64,000 nt of DNA, taken from positions 248,001 through 312,000 of the forward strand of contig MU404069.1 of assembly GCA_022695795.1 (NCBI GenBank), given 5' to 3'. The position numbers and the translations under genes were made by a program. Within the stretch, counting starts at the first letter, position 1; each line of letters opens with the position of its first letter. The stretch is from Biscogniauxia marginata. Its lineage: Eukaryota > Ascomycota > Sordariomycetes > Xylariales > Xylariaceae. Positions 9,286 through 21,384 of this stretch are shown in pieces. Under the pieces are notes generated by a model. It did not search any database. It was given only the letters and a program-made list of their open reading frames with translations, and was not told where the DNA came from.

Positions 9286-10098
9286 ATGCTCTCGCTAGCC
9301 CTCGCCGCCCCTGTCGACGCCCCCCGCATCGCCGAGATCCACATGGCGGCCTTCGGCGCCAACGCGATGCTCCGGGCGCAGTTCCCCGCGGCGCCGGTCC
9401 GGGCCGCGCTGCGGCGCAGCGTCGAGGTCAAGGCGCGCGCGGACATGGCGGACCCGCGGACGACGGTCCTCGTCGTGCGGGAGGATTGCAGCGGCAGTAG
9501 TAGTGATAGCCATGCCCGGGGAGCCGAAGGAGGAGGAGGAGGAGGAGAAAAAGGAGTTGTCGTAGCTTTCGCAAAGTGGGCGCACCCCGTACCGTCCGCG
9601 GACGAGGACTACGCCGAACCGCCGTGGATATGGCCCGAGGGCACGGATCGCGGGATCCTGGACGCGTGGGCGGGGAAGGCCGAGGAGGCCCAGCGGCGGG
9701 CGGTGGGGTCGAGGCCTTGTTATCGTGAGTTGTCCCCCCTCCTCCCCTTTTTTTTTTCGTCCATATTCCCCCGTCTTACACCTGAAATATCACCGAATTG
9801 GGGGGAGCAGAGCAAGCGACTGACTGATAAACATGTCCCAGGTCTCACGTTCATGGGCACGGATCCGGCGCACGAGAGGCGCGGCGCGGCGACCATGATG
9901 GCGCGGTGGGGCATCGAGCAGTGCAAGAAGGATCGCGTCCCGGCGTACCTGGAGAGCACGCTCGAGGCGGCCCCGTTCTATGCGAAAAACGGCTTCACTT
10001 CTGTTGAGAAATTCTCCCTAGAGTACCGGCGTGCGGGTTCGAGTGGTGAGCCGGAGACATATGAGGAGATTAGTTTTGTATACGATCCCCTGTTGTAG
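9286..10098 (+). CDS. GNAT family N-acetyltransferase
   Basis: Two exons, 9286-9724 and 9842-10098, with a 117-nt intron (GTGAGT donor, CCCAG acceptor), give 231 residues. The acetyl-CoA binding motif A is seen right after the junction: F-M-G-T-D-P-A-H-E-R-R-G-A-A (about 149-162), followed by an amphipathic helix and the late Y-x-K-N-G-F motif (AAPFYAKNGF), both typical of fungal GNATs resembling puromycin N-acetyltransferase-type proteins. A Gly/Ser-rich loop at about 65-88 is encoded by a GAG/GGA microsatellite (9527-9546). The intron is a multiple of three with no stop, so retention would give a 270-residue form with a 39-residue insert just before the CoA motif. Exon 1 is markedly GC-rich. 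The acceptor substrate is unknown. Confidence 0.85.
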   Translation: MLSLALAAPVDAPRIAEIHMAAFGANAMLRAQFPAAPVRAALRRSVEVKARADMADPRTTVLVVREDCSGSSSDSHARGAEGGGGGGEKGVVVAFAKWAHPVPSADEDYAEPPWIWPEGTDRGILDAWAGKAEEAQRRAVGSRPCYRELSPLLPFFFSSIFPRLTPEISPNWGEQSKRLTDKHVPGLTFMGTDPAHERRGAATMMARWGIEQCKKDRVPAYLESTLEAAPFYAKNGFTSVEKFSLEYRRAGSSGEPETYEEISFVYDPLL

Positions 10099-10984
10099 GC
10101 ATCATTAGGTAGATACCTCTTAATAAGCGTAAGCTCATGTTGCTGCTATTCATCGCAAAGATACCGGATAAAACGTCATGTTACTGTTATGCATCGATTT
10201 CTTATTGTAAACATGACCGGCAATCAGAGCAGCTTAGCGGCGAATTCGACGAGATGTACGCTGCGCGAAGTTGTTGCTAAGTCAGCTCCGTCGCCAACTA
10301 CGTGTTAGATTAATTACATACAATGCTACGACGAGCTATACAAGAAAGATTATCTGCCGTGACTTATACAGCACTCGAGAAAATTCCAGAATAATGAATT
10401 AGAACAGCAGCATATCACTTCGGCATAAGAAAATTAGGAGAGACGACGAGCTATTGAAGATAGAGTGGTAGTAAAAATATAGATTTCCGGTTCTTCAATA
10501 CAAAATTAAGGATAACTAGATAATAGATAAGTATTTCTAAGGTCGTTAACTTCGCGTTTCATTTCCCATTTCTTACCTATGATTTACCCTTCACCCTTTT
10601 CACGTTCATTTCACGTCATATCATCCCCTCCCGCCTTTCCCCTTATCCCCCCTTTTTCACAAAAGAACGCCCCCCCAAACCAACCCAAAACCAAGTAAAT
10701 GCAAAATGAATGAATCTCGCCCCCCCCACCCTTTACTAAGCCATGCATCCCGCCCAATGAATGTATGTATGAATAAATGAATGACCCAGACCTCATATCT
10801 CATGAACATAGCATCTTCCGAGTACAATGCAAGGGATACAAGGGATTTGGAGAAAGAAAGAAAAAAGAACGTATTACACCCTCGGTTTATCCTCAATAAG
10901 CAACAACTCCAGGACCAGCCCGTAGGTCATTGCGCTGCTGTCTGTCTGTCTGTCTGTCTGTCTGTCCTCCATAGTGGATGGGGA
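10099..10984. other. Intergenic: convergent 3' ends
   Basis: This is the 3' flank of the GNAT gene (+) and the conserved protein gene (-). A poly-C/T-rich stretch near 10615-10735 and a TGTC microsatellite at 10938-10966 are the only structures seen. Confidence 0.5.
10938..10966 (+). repeat. (CTGT)n tetranucleotide microsatellite
   Basis: About seven perfect copies of CTGT lie in the 3' UTR of the minus-strand gene, 19 bases beyond its stop codon. Probably length-polymorphic between strains. Confidence 0.9.
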
Positions 10985-12744
10985 TCAGCACGCTCCGTAC
11001 CGCACGCCCCTCTTCCCCAACTCCTTCCTCCCGATCGGGTCCTCAGGGAGCACCCACCCTCTCGCGCGCTTAGCCTCCCGCTTCTCCGCCAGCTGGGGCT
11101 GGGGCATCCAGTCGTCCCGCGGCAGCGCCTTGCGGCGGGTGCCCTCGGCCGGGGCGCCGATGTCCGCTTTCCAGGGGGCGTGACCGGGCGCGGGCTCGTC
11201 GCCCGCGAGCATGCACAGCGCCCAGAGCGCGAGGCAGGCCGTAAGGGGCGTCGTCTCGCCGTCGCTGTCACCCTCGGCGCTGGCCGCGGTGGCGGCCAGC
11301 TGCACGCTGCCGACCTCGAGGTAGCCGAAGTTGGGGACGCCATCGCCGCCGTTGCGCACGACGACAAGCTCGATCTCGGTCAGGATGAAGCCGTAGCGCG
11401 TGCCGTGCTCGCGCATCGCGTGGTGCAGGTGCGCCAGCCCGCGCAGGTACTCGACGCGCTTGACGTTGCCCTCGACGCGCATGCCCGTGTTGAAGCGGTC
11501 GAACGACTTGACCAGGCCGACGACGCGCGCCGTCGGCTTGCCGCCGAAGATGGCCGCTGCCGTGCTGGACTCGCCGACCATGTTGGCGACGATGAGGTGG
11601 TCGTTCGCCGACGAGGAGTTGGCGGCGTTGGCCTTTATGGAGGGCACGGAGAATTGGAGCGCGTTCTGGGAGGATAGCGCCAGTGCCGAATTGAGCTTGG
11701 GGATGTAGTATGATGCGTAGATGCTGTGGAGCGCAGCCTCTGTCTCTGGGTGACGCGCGCTGGCGGGCGGTTGCGGGAGCAGCGGCTGGGGAACCGGGCA
11801 ATGAAGGAGCGCAGATGCGCCGGGCAGCGAGAGGACGGTGTCTATGTTGAAGGCGGTCCAGGATCGGATTTGACGGACATCCCACCAGAAGTGCTTTGTG
11901 TGAGGATCGCGAAGAGGGAATGAGATGGTGCGCACCAATGACGGCGCAGGGTTGGATGTGGTGAGATAGTTCATGAGTGTTGTGGATGGCGTCGGGTCAG
12001 GAGTTGACGCCAAGCTCAATGGCGAAGGTGCCCGAGGAGCAAAGTTGTACATGAACTGATCAGGTTGGGGCTGAGGCTGGGGTTGTTGGACGGCTGGAAC
12101 GTAGGAGGGCATCTGGCGATACGTAGGGAAGCCATACCTCTCAAGCGCTGATCCGTCTAGGCTGACACTTGAAGCACGACGGGATTCTATGCTATCCTGG
12201 GCAAATGTGATAGGAGAGCACAACAGCGAAGATGGGAACACGGGCTGGTCCTCGGCGGGTGCGAAGAACGAACCGGAGAAGTTGAGAGTCTCAGGGTTGG
12301 TGTAGCTCCGAACATGTGTAGGACGGAATCCTCCCTGGCGGTTAGGCCTGCGCGTGGGTGCTGGTGAGGTCTTCACACGTTTGGGAGGTGACTCTATGGC
12401 TTGGTCTTGCGATCTGATCTTAGGTAGCAGAATAGGACCATGTTGCCGAATCGGCGGTGGTGAGCGCGATGGGGTGGTATGGCGTGTGCTGACCGAGTCG
12501 GAGGGCGACGTCTCGGTAGTTGAGCAGAAGGAGCCATATGAGCTTGAGCGAGCATGTCCGGGATTGTATGGAATATCGAGAAGGGACGGATCAAAAGAAT
12601 AGCTCGGCGGAGTGGCCGGCTCACAGGCGGGGAAAGTGAAGTCGAACGACATGTCTGCTGCCAGACTGCGTGAAGCTGTATTAGTCTCACGGTGTCTCTT
12701 GTATGAGAGAGGGTAATGAACGAGACCATCACTCACGTAGCCAT
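10985..12744 (-). CDS. Conserved fungal protein of unknown function
   Basis: Two exons: a tiny first exon 12744-12737 (eight bases, ATGGCTAC) and 12665-10985, joined over a 71-nt intron with GTGAGT donor, ACTAAT-type branch site and GCAG acceptor; product 562 residues. An alternative start is the ATG seven codons into exon 2 context (MSFDF...). The first 250 residues are Pro/Ser-rich and disordered, with a basic SPPKRVK patch that could be a nuclear signal and a Q-P-Q-P run. The conserved part (about 255-420) starts LRDPHTKHFWWDVRQIRSW and includes LPGASALLHCPVPQP; this block is shared by many ascomycete proteins, some labelled sialidase without support. A second conserved stretch reads TRYGFILTEIELVVVRN. 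No catalytic motif is seen; a regulatory nuclear role is only a guess. The 3' part is very GC-rich, which creates long open frames on the other strand that are not genes. Confidence 0.8.
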
Positions 12745-15700
12745 GTTAGTATCTAGACGGATGTTCTTGTTTACTTAGACAAGAACAGGACAATTATTTT
12801 GAATTATTGAAAGAGGACAGAATGGAGAACCAGCTCCGAAGGGGTATCCTGTCGACAGTTTCGAGGGGTGTGTATGATGATGCCGGGTGCTTGGGACTGC
12901 TTGCTGTGAAGCGGGAGGGAACCAAGGTCGCGTTTACGGCCGGCCTTCCTCTGCAGAGATCTAAGAGATAAAGAAAGAGAAAAAGGCAAAAGGAAAAGAT
13001 TGTATTGGCTTGTAGTTGAAACTGAAGAACTAGACTGAAGAGAAACGGGATATGAAGAGGAGGATATCCGGGCCTCTTATCCTCGAAGGTCACGATGGGC
13101 CGGATACAAATCAGCTCACTCGAGCTGGATTAGAGGATGATGTAGTGCAAATGCAAGGTCGTCTAACCTGAAACATGGGGTAGAAAATTGAATTCGGATG
13201 CTAGTGAGAAGTATCACGTATCATTCCACGAGATGTATGAGCCCGCTTGTTCTGGCCGGTAGGTATGGTCAAGCCGGCCTGGTATTGGACCTGACGGTTG
13301 AAGGTTGAGGTTGAGGGCGACGGGACTTACACAAAAGATACGTACCGAAAATAAAGTAACGCAGGGGGGACTGCATGAAGGTGGGTCTTCCATCCCATGC
13401 CCGCTAATGGACCTAGTGGACCTGGTCGGTTACTTGTACACTAATTGTGCGGCTACAGCGAAAAAGAGGCGCAGCAGTCCGTGTAAGTCAGGGTTCACAC
13501 GTTGATCTCCGGGCAAGAATGGCGGCTATATCACAGTAACCAAGACATGGCGCATTCTCGACCCGGCTAGCCCCTGTCAAGCCTCCCCCACTTAAGGTCC
13601 CAATTAGGTAGGGGTCATCTTGGTTTAGGGATCGATTCTCAACACCTAAATGGACACATCAGTTATCCACTGATCTCCGTCGCCCGTCGGGTACAGGCTT
13701 TTCGACTGCTGGATACGGAAAAAAGACCTGCTGTTCATATGCAGCGTCTATGAGTCACTCGAAAATAGACACACACGTCGCCTGCATTAGTCTGGCTTGG
13801 AGAATGGGCATCCGCTTACATGGGTCACAACCTGCAGGGCGCCAACGAGGTGTGGGGTTGGCTGCTGTTGTTGAAGGGTACGGAATACTGCGAGTCTCTC
13901 TCGTCCTTCGACGCGACGTGAAGGAAGACGCGATTGTTGCTGCGACACGCACACACACGTCTCTGCGTTGCCGCGGCGAACGAGGCGGTGACACAACTAC
14001 CGGTTCGCCTGCTCATGCCTCATATCCTCAATGTCCCACCACGCAGCATCTGCTGCTATTTGATAGTATAGTACTGCGTTTCTGCAGCGCGGTCGCAGTA
14101 CGCATTGCTGGTTTTGCCGCGCTGGTCTTCCACAGCTGGTACCAGGCTATAGCGCATAGCGACGAGCCCTTGTCCTTCCGTCCTCGTCAATCTCGTCAAT
14201 CAGCGCCTGTCACAAGCCAGTCGCAGACCGAGTCTCGTGTGTACCTCCTAGGCTTGGATGACTTCAGATGGATGAATGATCTACTTCCAGGTTGCCTCTC
14301 GACTGCTACCTGGCAGGCTGCCCGTACTGTGCCATCTTGCGGTTGCGCTTGATTTAGTTACCGATATTACTCCTACTATTTTTGTATGGGAGCGTCTCGG
14401 CTTCAGTAGTTAGCGAGCGCTTGCTGAAATGAAGCCGAAGCAGAAGCGACCTTTAGACCCGTCATCGGAAACACGCGTAGCCGCTCCAGCTGACATAACC
14501 GCGGCGGCTAATTCTGCGAGGGATTAGAGATTTGAGATGGGGCGAAGATCGGGATCAGATGCTGATTAGGTACCTACAAAAATAACAAAGTTGCCGATCA
14601 GGTCCACCGCGGCATTCACCTGGAATAAACCTAGCTCTAGGATAATCTTTTGTTGAAGTGTTGTGTTCCGGTTCAAAGCATCTGCCCACTGCCAGCTGAT
14701 GACATAAGATTGTAGGTTAGATGTTATGTTAGGTAGATAGGTAGTCTCTTTTCTTTTTTATTACCTCCAGTCGTATTGGCCGAAGAGCGCCCCAAGACTT
14801 CATATTTTACATAAGTCCGACTATACAATAATATGAATCCATACAGGGGCATTGTGTAACCCATGGCCTCCAATCATCATGCATTTCGCATCTCTGTGTT
14901 GAGGTCCCTAATATATATGCATTTAAATAGTATTTATACATTCATGAATTGCAAATATAATAGGGGTAGGTAGGTATCTGGGAGGTAGGTATGCAAAATC
15001 TACATTGAACGATCTCACCGACCTACGGATCTGTGCGAGCTGTGAGCCGCTGAAGAAGTTCGCCAGATCCGCTTACAGAGCCATGCGGTACTACAATCCA
15101 CAATATGACGAACACATACCAACCTACGTACAGTAGGTAGGCATGTATATATATAATTAACGGCAGCGGCTATAGAATGGGTCCTCAGTATCTGACCGAC
15201 GTACGAACCCAACTGGCTTTCTTTTCCGTCGCTTAGGTATAATACCTACGGTCACCGGCCGTCACCGGCCGTCCCGTCATCAATGCCTTTAAAGGGCTCT
15301 GCTCGGCTTGACAAATTCCCGGCCGAGGATATATTGAACATTACCTACATGCCCGGATCCATACCTAAACATACTAGGTTACTCGAAGAAGCGCGCATGA
15401 CTTACCTAACCACACACGTTATATTACCTACGAGAGAGCACAGCCGCTTTCGCCCGGCGCTTAGCTCATTTTCGCTCAGTCAGTGCGTGTCTCCTCCCCA
15501 CCATGAGCGCTTAAATACAGATGGGGACCGCGACCTTGGTGGGTAGGTAGTGCAATAGTCATGATTGGCCGGCGAGCACGCGCCCTGCCCCCCCTGTCCC
15601 GGGAAACCGTGGAATGGCAGCGCGAAAGACTAGGTGTGCCCAATCGGCTCGTTGCATTCTCGACTCGACCGCGTCAGGGACGGGTCGATTGGTCGTCGAC

Positions 15701-17303
15701 GGTCGGGTGTCAAGGTACATGCCATATATTACGTCCGTAGAGGGGTACTTACAGGTTGGCTAGTCCGGGTTGGGGGGAGAAGGAGGAGGTTGGGGAGGGG
15801 AGGGGGGAGTTATTCAGGTAGTAGTGCTGCCGAACCCAGCACTACCACTACTAGGTACTAGCATCGTCATGAACGGTATCTCGGACTCCCGGACTGCCAT
15901 GTCATTGGATAGTGTCTAGTAGGTTAGGTATGTAGGGCATCTGATTTTCTTCTGTTTCGTTTCGTTTCAAGTTCATCTTCCTCTCTTTCTGGGCCGATGT
16001 GGATAGGTCCGGTTGGGTATGCATGTAGTATCTGGCGTGGCATGTGGGTAGTGTAGTGTGGTGTAGTGTGCGAAAGAAGGAGAAGAACATGTTACCTACA
16101 TGCAAAGTAGATCCGATCATACATTGGATATCTTTACCTTTTCCCTTTTCGCCCTTTGTGTTTCAGATCTCGCCCTCTCTCAGCCTCTGGCACTGAGCTG
16201 GAGCGACGAACCTCCGTCGACCGTGACTCATCTTTCCTAGAACTTGCAGCTCTTCGGCATGCAGACAGGGGTTTCATGTTGTAGGGTTTGATCGGTCTAG
16301 AAGATTATGACTCAACGACGGACAACGTCTCGTAACAACCTTGAAATTGTTCTGAAGAAGAAAAAGTCGCAATCTCGAATGCTATCTATTTACTTAGTTG
16401 GCATCGATCGAAAGAAAAAATCGTGTGGCTGGGGCATGACAAACGTGTCGACGTGTTGGCGACGTCGTGTCTTAGCTATCTGCTGTCGCGTGTGACGTGC
16501 AACCCAGCTTCGACGAACTCCCCTGCTTCCTCTCTGTCAGCGGGCCCTCTTGATCTCTAATTTGCCGGTTTCTAGTCGCTTGTTCAACGTCTGGCTTGGT
16601 CTGTACTACCTCGTCACAGGAAATCCAAATCGTAGCGCTCTCTCTATTATCTATCTACGCCTTAGAAGGGAGGGAAGCACCTCGTAAATGGTGGTTTGCG
16701 CATATACATGCCTCCCCTTGCCTCTCACTTACATTAATTACACATGGACTCGCATCCGGCTACCGAACTACTGTACATACATACATGCATACGGGTCCCA
16801 GATAGACCGGCCCAGCGGCCAACAAAAGCCGGCCTCTCTTCGAGGCCTTTGTTTCAAACGTTCTCGGCGAGCCCTATCTGCCGGGACCTCGACCCTCACT
16901 AGCATCCTATAAAATGGCACTGCCACTTCTCGACAGCTGAGGAGTAGGAGCCGCGCGTTATGATAAACAGCCCATCACACACCTCTTTATATGTTTGCCT
17001 ACATCAGCTCGATTGGTTACCTCCTGATTAAACCTCGGGATTCCGTAGGTCCTACGTAAGCAGCCATCAGCATAGTAGGCGAGTCTTTAATTCAATGTGG
17101 CGAGGTCTCGAGTTGAGGTCGGGCGTAAGGGGGAAAGACAATTGAGGTCTGAACGGCGCTTGTAACTGATGTGAGCGATGCTGAGGTAACGTGGCACTCG
17201 GCCCAGTCGTTCATTTCAACTAGGCTATCTCATTAGGACATTCATGTCCCTATATCGCCACCTATGCATCCCCTTCTACAATGCATAGGTTCCCTAGTCT
17301 AGT
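12745..17303. other. 4.5-kb gene-poor interval rich in TAGGTA/TACCTA words
   Basis: No convincing coding region. The longest ORF (13750-14352, 200 codons from an ATG) has no recognisable domain and a low-complexity composition. From about 14700 to 16120 the words TAGGTA, TAGGTAGG and their complement occur more than a dozen times. A tandem 10-mer GTCACCGGCC stands at 15251-15270. The right end (16100-17000) is pyrimidine-rich. It could include a long upstream regulatory region of the gene starting at 12744, or noncoding RNA. Confidence 0.45.
14715..16105. repeat. Cluster of short dispersed TAGGTA / TACCTA motifs
   Basis: Repeated occurrences of GTAGGTAGGTA-like words and their complement are seen at, for example, 14722-14740, 14966-14990, 15130-15140, 15235-15250, 15338-15375, 15400-15432, 15540-15550, 15850-15858, 15917-15931 and 16092-16098. 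Similar words appear elsewhere in the window (21955-21968, 23315-23337, 27705-27720, 35636-35650, 52360-52370), so this is a dispersed intergenic word with a local maximum here. Origin unknown. Confidence 0.5.
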
Positions 17304-20300
17304 CTAATCTTCGAGCACAATGCCTACTGCGGCGGATTTGCCACCCCCAGAAACCCCAGTCATCAACCCCTCATCGTTATCACCAGAGTCGCTTTCCGAG
17401 GCGACAAGAGCAAGTGCCTCTAAAGTATGAGTATCCGGTACTGGTACCGGAGAGACATCCTTCAGCTTCCTCAACGCCCTTCTAATCCCTTGCAGACGCT
17501 CGCGCTCCAAGATTAGCATGCCCTGTGCCAATTCCTTGATCGCCTTGCGACCCATTCGTTCATGCATTTCTTGCCATCCCGCCAACTCGCTCGCTACTGT
17601 CTGTTGCGTGTACCGCAGCTCTTTGCCCAAATCGTCAACCTCGACCTGGGTCCGTCTGGCCTTCTCTTCTTTTTCTTCGTTGAGCCGTTGACGAGTCTCG
17701 TCAAGCAGCCCAAGTGGCCATCTTGTCGACCGAGAGAGCGAGTTATAACTCCGCTCAATCGCCTTACGGGATGCAGTAATCTGAGTGATAAGTTGAGGTG
17801 GTCGCGAAAGTGCAGTCAACATGGCCTGAATTGTCGACTGTAGGGCAACAAAGGCATTATGAAAGAGGTAGGAGGGATTAGATGCCTGGGGAAGAAGAGT
17901 CTGCGTGTATATCTCAAAGGCAGAAATATGCGTCTGCGGGAGAAAGGCGAGGTTAGCAACTCCGCGAGATAGGAGCTTCGCTGCCTCATAGAGATCTAAG
18001 CAGAGTAATCAGTATCGCCTCATCATTCACCGGGGTAAGATAGGAGACATACCAGTAGTAACGACACTCATGGCATTGGCCCGTCGCGCAACGCTCTTAG
18101 TCGAATAGTTGACGCTGCGAACCATGTCGCGTGCGTGGTCCACAAACTGCTCTACCTCGCGCACATCCTCTAAAGGTTCGAGCTCATCTCGAACCTTCTC
18201 CGCTCGTGTTTCTGCCTTGAGGCGACTGCGTTGCTCCATCATGTCTGCTTGTAGATCGGGTACCAAAAAGAATTCCCATAACATTTCGTGTGTCGCAAAG
18301 GTAGGGTGTGACAACATGATTCTAAGAAACGAGTCCGCACGTATCTGCATATCCTTCAAGACAGCCCTTGAGGGCTTTGATGGGATCTGAAAGGGAGATC
18401 GTGCACCTGTAACCTTTGGTATCCAAGATGCTGGATTTTCAATCGATAGTAGGTTAGCTAAGCGCTCAAAGTCTGTCATAGAACGCCGGCACGTGGTTAC
18501 CGTCCAACTATAAGCATCAGCCGGCGCACCCGACTTCAAGACAAGTCGGATCGTAGCGTCTTCTACGAAGAATGATCGCACCACTCCGGTAAAACGCCCG
18601 TCATCGCCAGGCATCATGGTGAACAATTGCAAGTCGTCGATCTTGTTCCGAACATCGTCATCTTTCGCCAACTCCACCGCCGTGAGACCGCGCGCCTCCT
18701 TTGCGGCAACATCTACTCTTGGGTCCGAATACAAGGTTCTAACCATTTCAAAACGGCCATACTTGCTAGCGACCATGAGGGCTGTAAATTTCTTATCGTT
18801 CGTGGCGTTTACGTCGACATCGCACTGCTGTAGGATCTTTGCTGCTAACTGAGGGTGACTAATAATGTGTAGGAGCGTATTCCCCTTTGAGTCCACATGA
18901 TCGTCCAGGTGAAGTGGCTGGCCGTCGCCCTGCGTACTGGTTGCAGCTTCAAGGCCGGCATCGACCATCTCACAATAATGCGGGTGGTCATAAGACCGAC
19001 AGAGCGCGAATAACGGAGTTTGCCCATTCTGGTCTTTTTGGCGCCAGGGAAGCAGCTTGCCAATGCGCGCGATCAACGACGGCGCGTGGAAGAGATAATG
19101 TGCGATGCTCCGCCCTCGGATATCCTGTAGCGCGAAATAGTTGCGAATCCGCTGATCGGGCGCTGACGCCATTACAAAGTCGAGGATGATATCGATCAGC
19201 TCGGTATGCCCTAATTGGACAGCAGCGCTAAGCAGACTAGTGCCTTCGTTGTTACAGTCGTCGATAATGACTTCTAATGGGAAGAGATCCGTCAGTGAAA
19301 GCAAATACTTCAACGCGTCTGGTCGTTCGTGCTGGATTGCCATCATCGGAACCGACTCCCCGAACGGGTCTTGGGTTTGACAAAGTCGTTCGATTGATGT
19401 GTCCCCTTCAAGCCCACTGCCCATTGTGATGATACTCTCTGGTCTGGAGTGGTAAGAATATTCAGAACCGCTTGACATGCTCCTAGTGTCCATGGCTACC
19501 TTCTTAACTTTCTTTGCAGAGGGGGCTGGTCCATCATGCCACGCTGCGCTCTGAAACGGAAAGACATGGCTCAATCCAGATCCTTGAGAATAAGAATCAG
19601 ATGGCGTCAAAATAGTTGAAGATCTTTTAGAAGATCCATTGAGCATACTCCAGCTAATTGACGGTGCACTGTTGGAAACTGCTGACTCGGGGAGCTCATC
19701 ATCATCCTCAATAGAATCGGCATCTGGAGTCATCATTTTTTTGAGCTCGCTCATCTCGCCTTTAGAAGTTGCATCCCACAACGCCTTGTTTCGGCGGCTT
19801 GCCCTTCTAAGACTGCTCGAGTCTCCAAATAGGTAGGAGATTACAGCCTCAAATGTGCTTAATGCATATCCCATTTCGCCACTGTCAACATCGTCTATGA
19901 AAATGAAATGTCGCATGTACAGCAATCGAGCCTGTAGATGTTTTACACCCGCTCGGATCACCACGAAGAGGAGCAGAGAAACCAAAGTATCGGCGTTGAC
20001 AGTGAGAATAGGCTTCTCCAAAGAGGTTTCCGTATCAATGCTAGGTCTCGGGTGTTCAGCTAGTTGTGTGGCTACTTTTATTGTCGAGAGAAGAGTTTCC
20101 ATCATATCCTGCGGGCACGTCGCTACTGATAATTTGCGGAACTCATCTACAGCATGTCCAAGTTTGATCGTGAGCTCGTGCTTTCCTCTTGGACCACCCT
20201 GAATGGTTATTCCCAGTTGGGAAATGTCGATAAACTCCATTTGGCGGATCTTGGCTTCTAGTTCGAGGTCTTCGGGTCGTCTCATCGCGGCAAGTCGGGG

Positions 20301-21384
20301 CCAGATGAGATTGTGAACATTCTCTGCTACATACTTTTCGATGAGTCGCTCGACTACCGGTCCTGTAAGCTCCGTAGTAGCGCCTAGCATTGACAGCTGT
20401 TGCTTGTCGACACTTTGAAAGAGGTCGATAGCATTTGTAACCGCCGTTTCTAACGAGGCTCTCATAACATCTTCGTCATCTTCGGTAAAGAAATTCTCTG
20501 TGGCTTGGCTGCTGCCCCGGTCGTCCAAGCTGGCTCTCCTCGCAGACAAGCTATTTGAGCGAGCTCTCTTCATTGCAGAAGTAATTGGGCCATCCGGCTG
20601 GGGATCAGGGATATGTACTGCAGACGGCGGAGGAGGTAGTGGTTTCTCGAAGACAAGCGTGAACTCTCTAAACAACTTTTCAAGCCCAGAATGCATTTGC
20701 CTCGCAATGATGGGAAAATTGTTTAGAAGATCGTGGAAACTCTTGATCTCCTTCTTTCTCGGGAGGCTTGGCTCGCCATTTTCAATAGCCGTCGCTCGAT
20801 CAGCCTCTGCTTGCTTCTTCCTTGCCATGCCCTCTAGGAAGACAGCGCGGGGAACCTCGATATCTTCCCACACTCCCATCAGGGGTCGCGACACATAATA
20901 TATCAGCCATTGTCGGGGTTCGAGGGCGTCGGCAAACCAGATAGAGTCGTTCAATAACTGTGATTGAGCCAGTATTTTGAATCCTGTCCTCTTCCGAGTA
21001 AGACAAGAAGCATTAAGGTGATGGCGCGTGCTACGGGAAATACATACCCTTATTTGTATATATGAAGGTATCTTTGATGACTACGCTGCGTCCATTCAAG
21101 GTGGTGTATTGTCGCGCCTTGCCCTTCAGCTCTCGCAGGTTCCCAACGGCATCCTTCCCTCCCGCAGCAGTGGCCGGACTAGGAATGCGAAGTACATGGC
21201 TTCCCAGAAACTCTTCAGATCCGACAAAGTCTGACAGAGATAAGCCGCTTTCGGTCTCGCGGGAGGTAAGGAGGAATTCAACGGTCGGGACTAGGAGAAT
21301 GTGATGATGGACTGGCGTGCACTGGGCGACGATGGAACTGCCCGGTCTGAAGAAGGCGGCTAGGAAGGGATTCAAGGGTTGCAT
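17304..21384 (-). CDS. VPS9-ankyrin-PX-BAR protein (VARP/Vrl1-like Rab5 GEF)
   Basis: Three exons: 21384-21048, 20983-18053 and 17995-17304 (introns of 64 and 57 nt, both GTATGT donors), 1319 residues. Order of parts: N-terminal domain (1-210); disordered Ser-rich linker; VPS9 domain at about 290-510, with the telling stretch DTLVSLLLFVVIRAG followed by GEMGYALSTFEAVISYL; Ser-rich spacer; ankyrin repeats at about 630-890 (NEGTSLLSAAVQLGHTELID, KGNTLLHIISHPQ, KKFTALMVASKYGRFEMV); a PX-like domain at about 930-1040 (TDFERLANLLS, RADSFLRIMLSHP); then a long helical C-terminal region with heptads (about 1090-1270) that fits a BAR domain. VPS9 domains exchange nucleotide on Rab5-type GTPases of the endosome. 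This architecture matches yeast Vrl1 of the VINE sorting-nexin coat. Function is assigned by domain order; the partner subunit is not in this window. Confidence 0.87.

Noticed and set aside
10781..11677. 298-codon plus-strand ORF
   Set aside because: It lies antisense to the GC-rich 3' part of the conserved gene at 10985-12744, starts inside low-complexity sequence and has no domain; a shadow frame.
13750..14352. 200-codon ATG ORF in the gene-poor interval
   Set aside because: No recognisable domain, mixed low-complexity composition and no intron or neighbour support.
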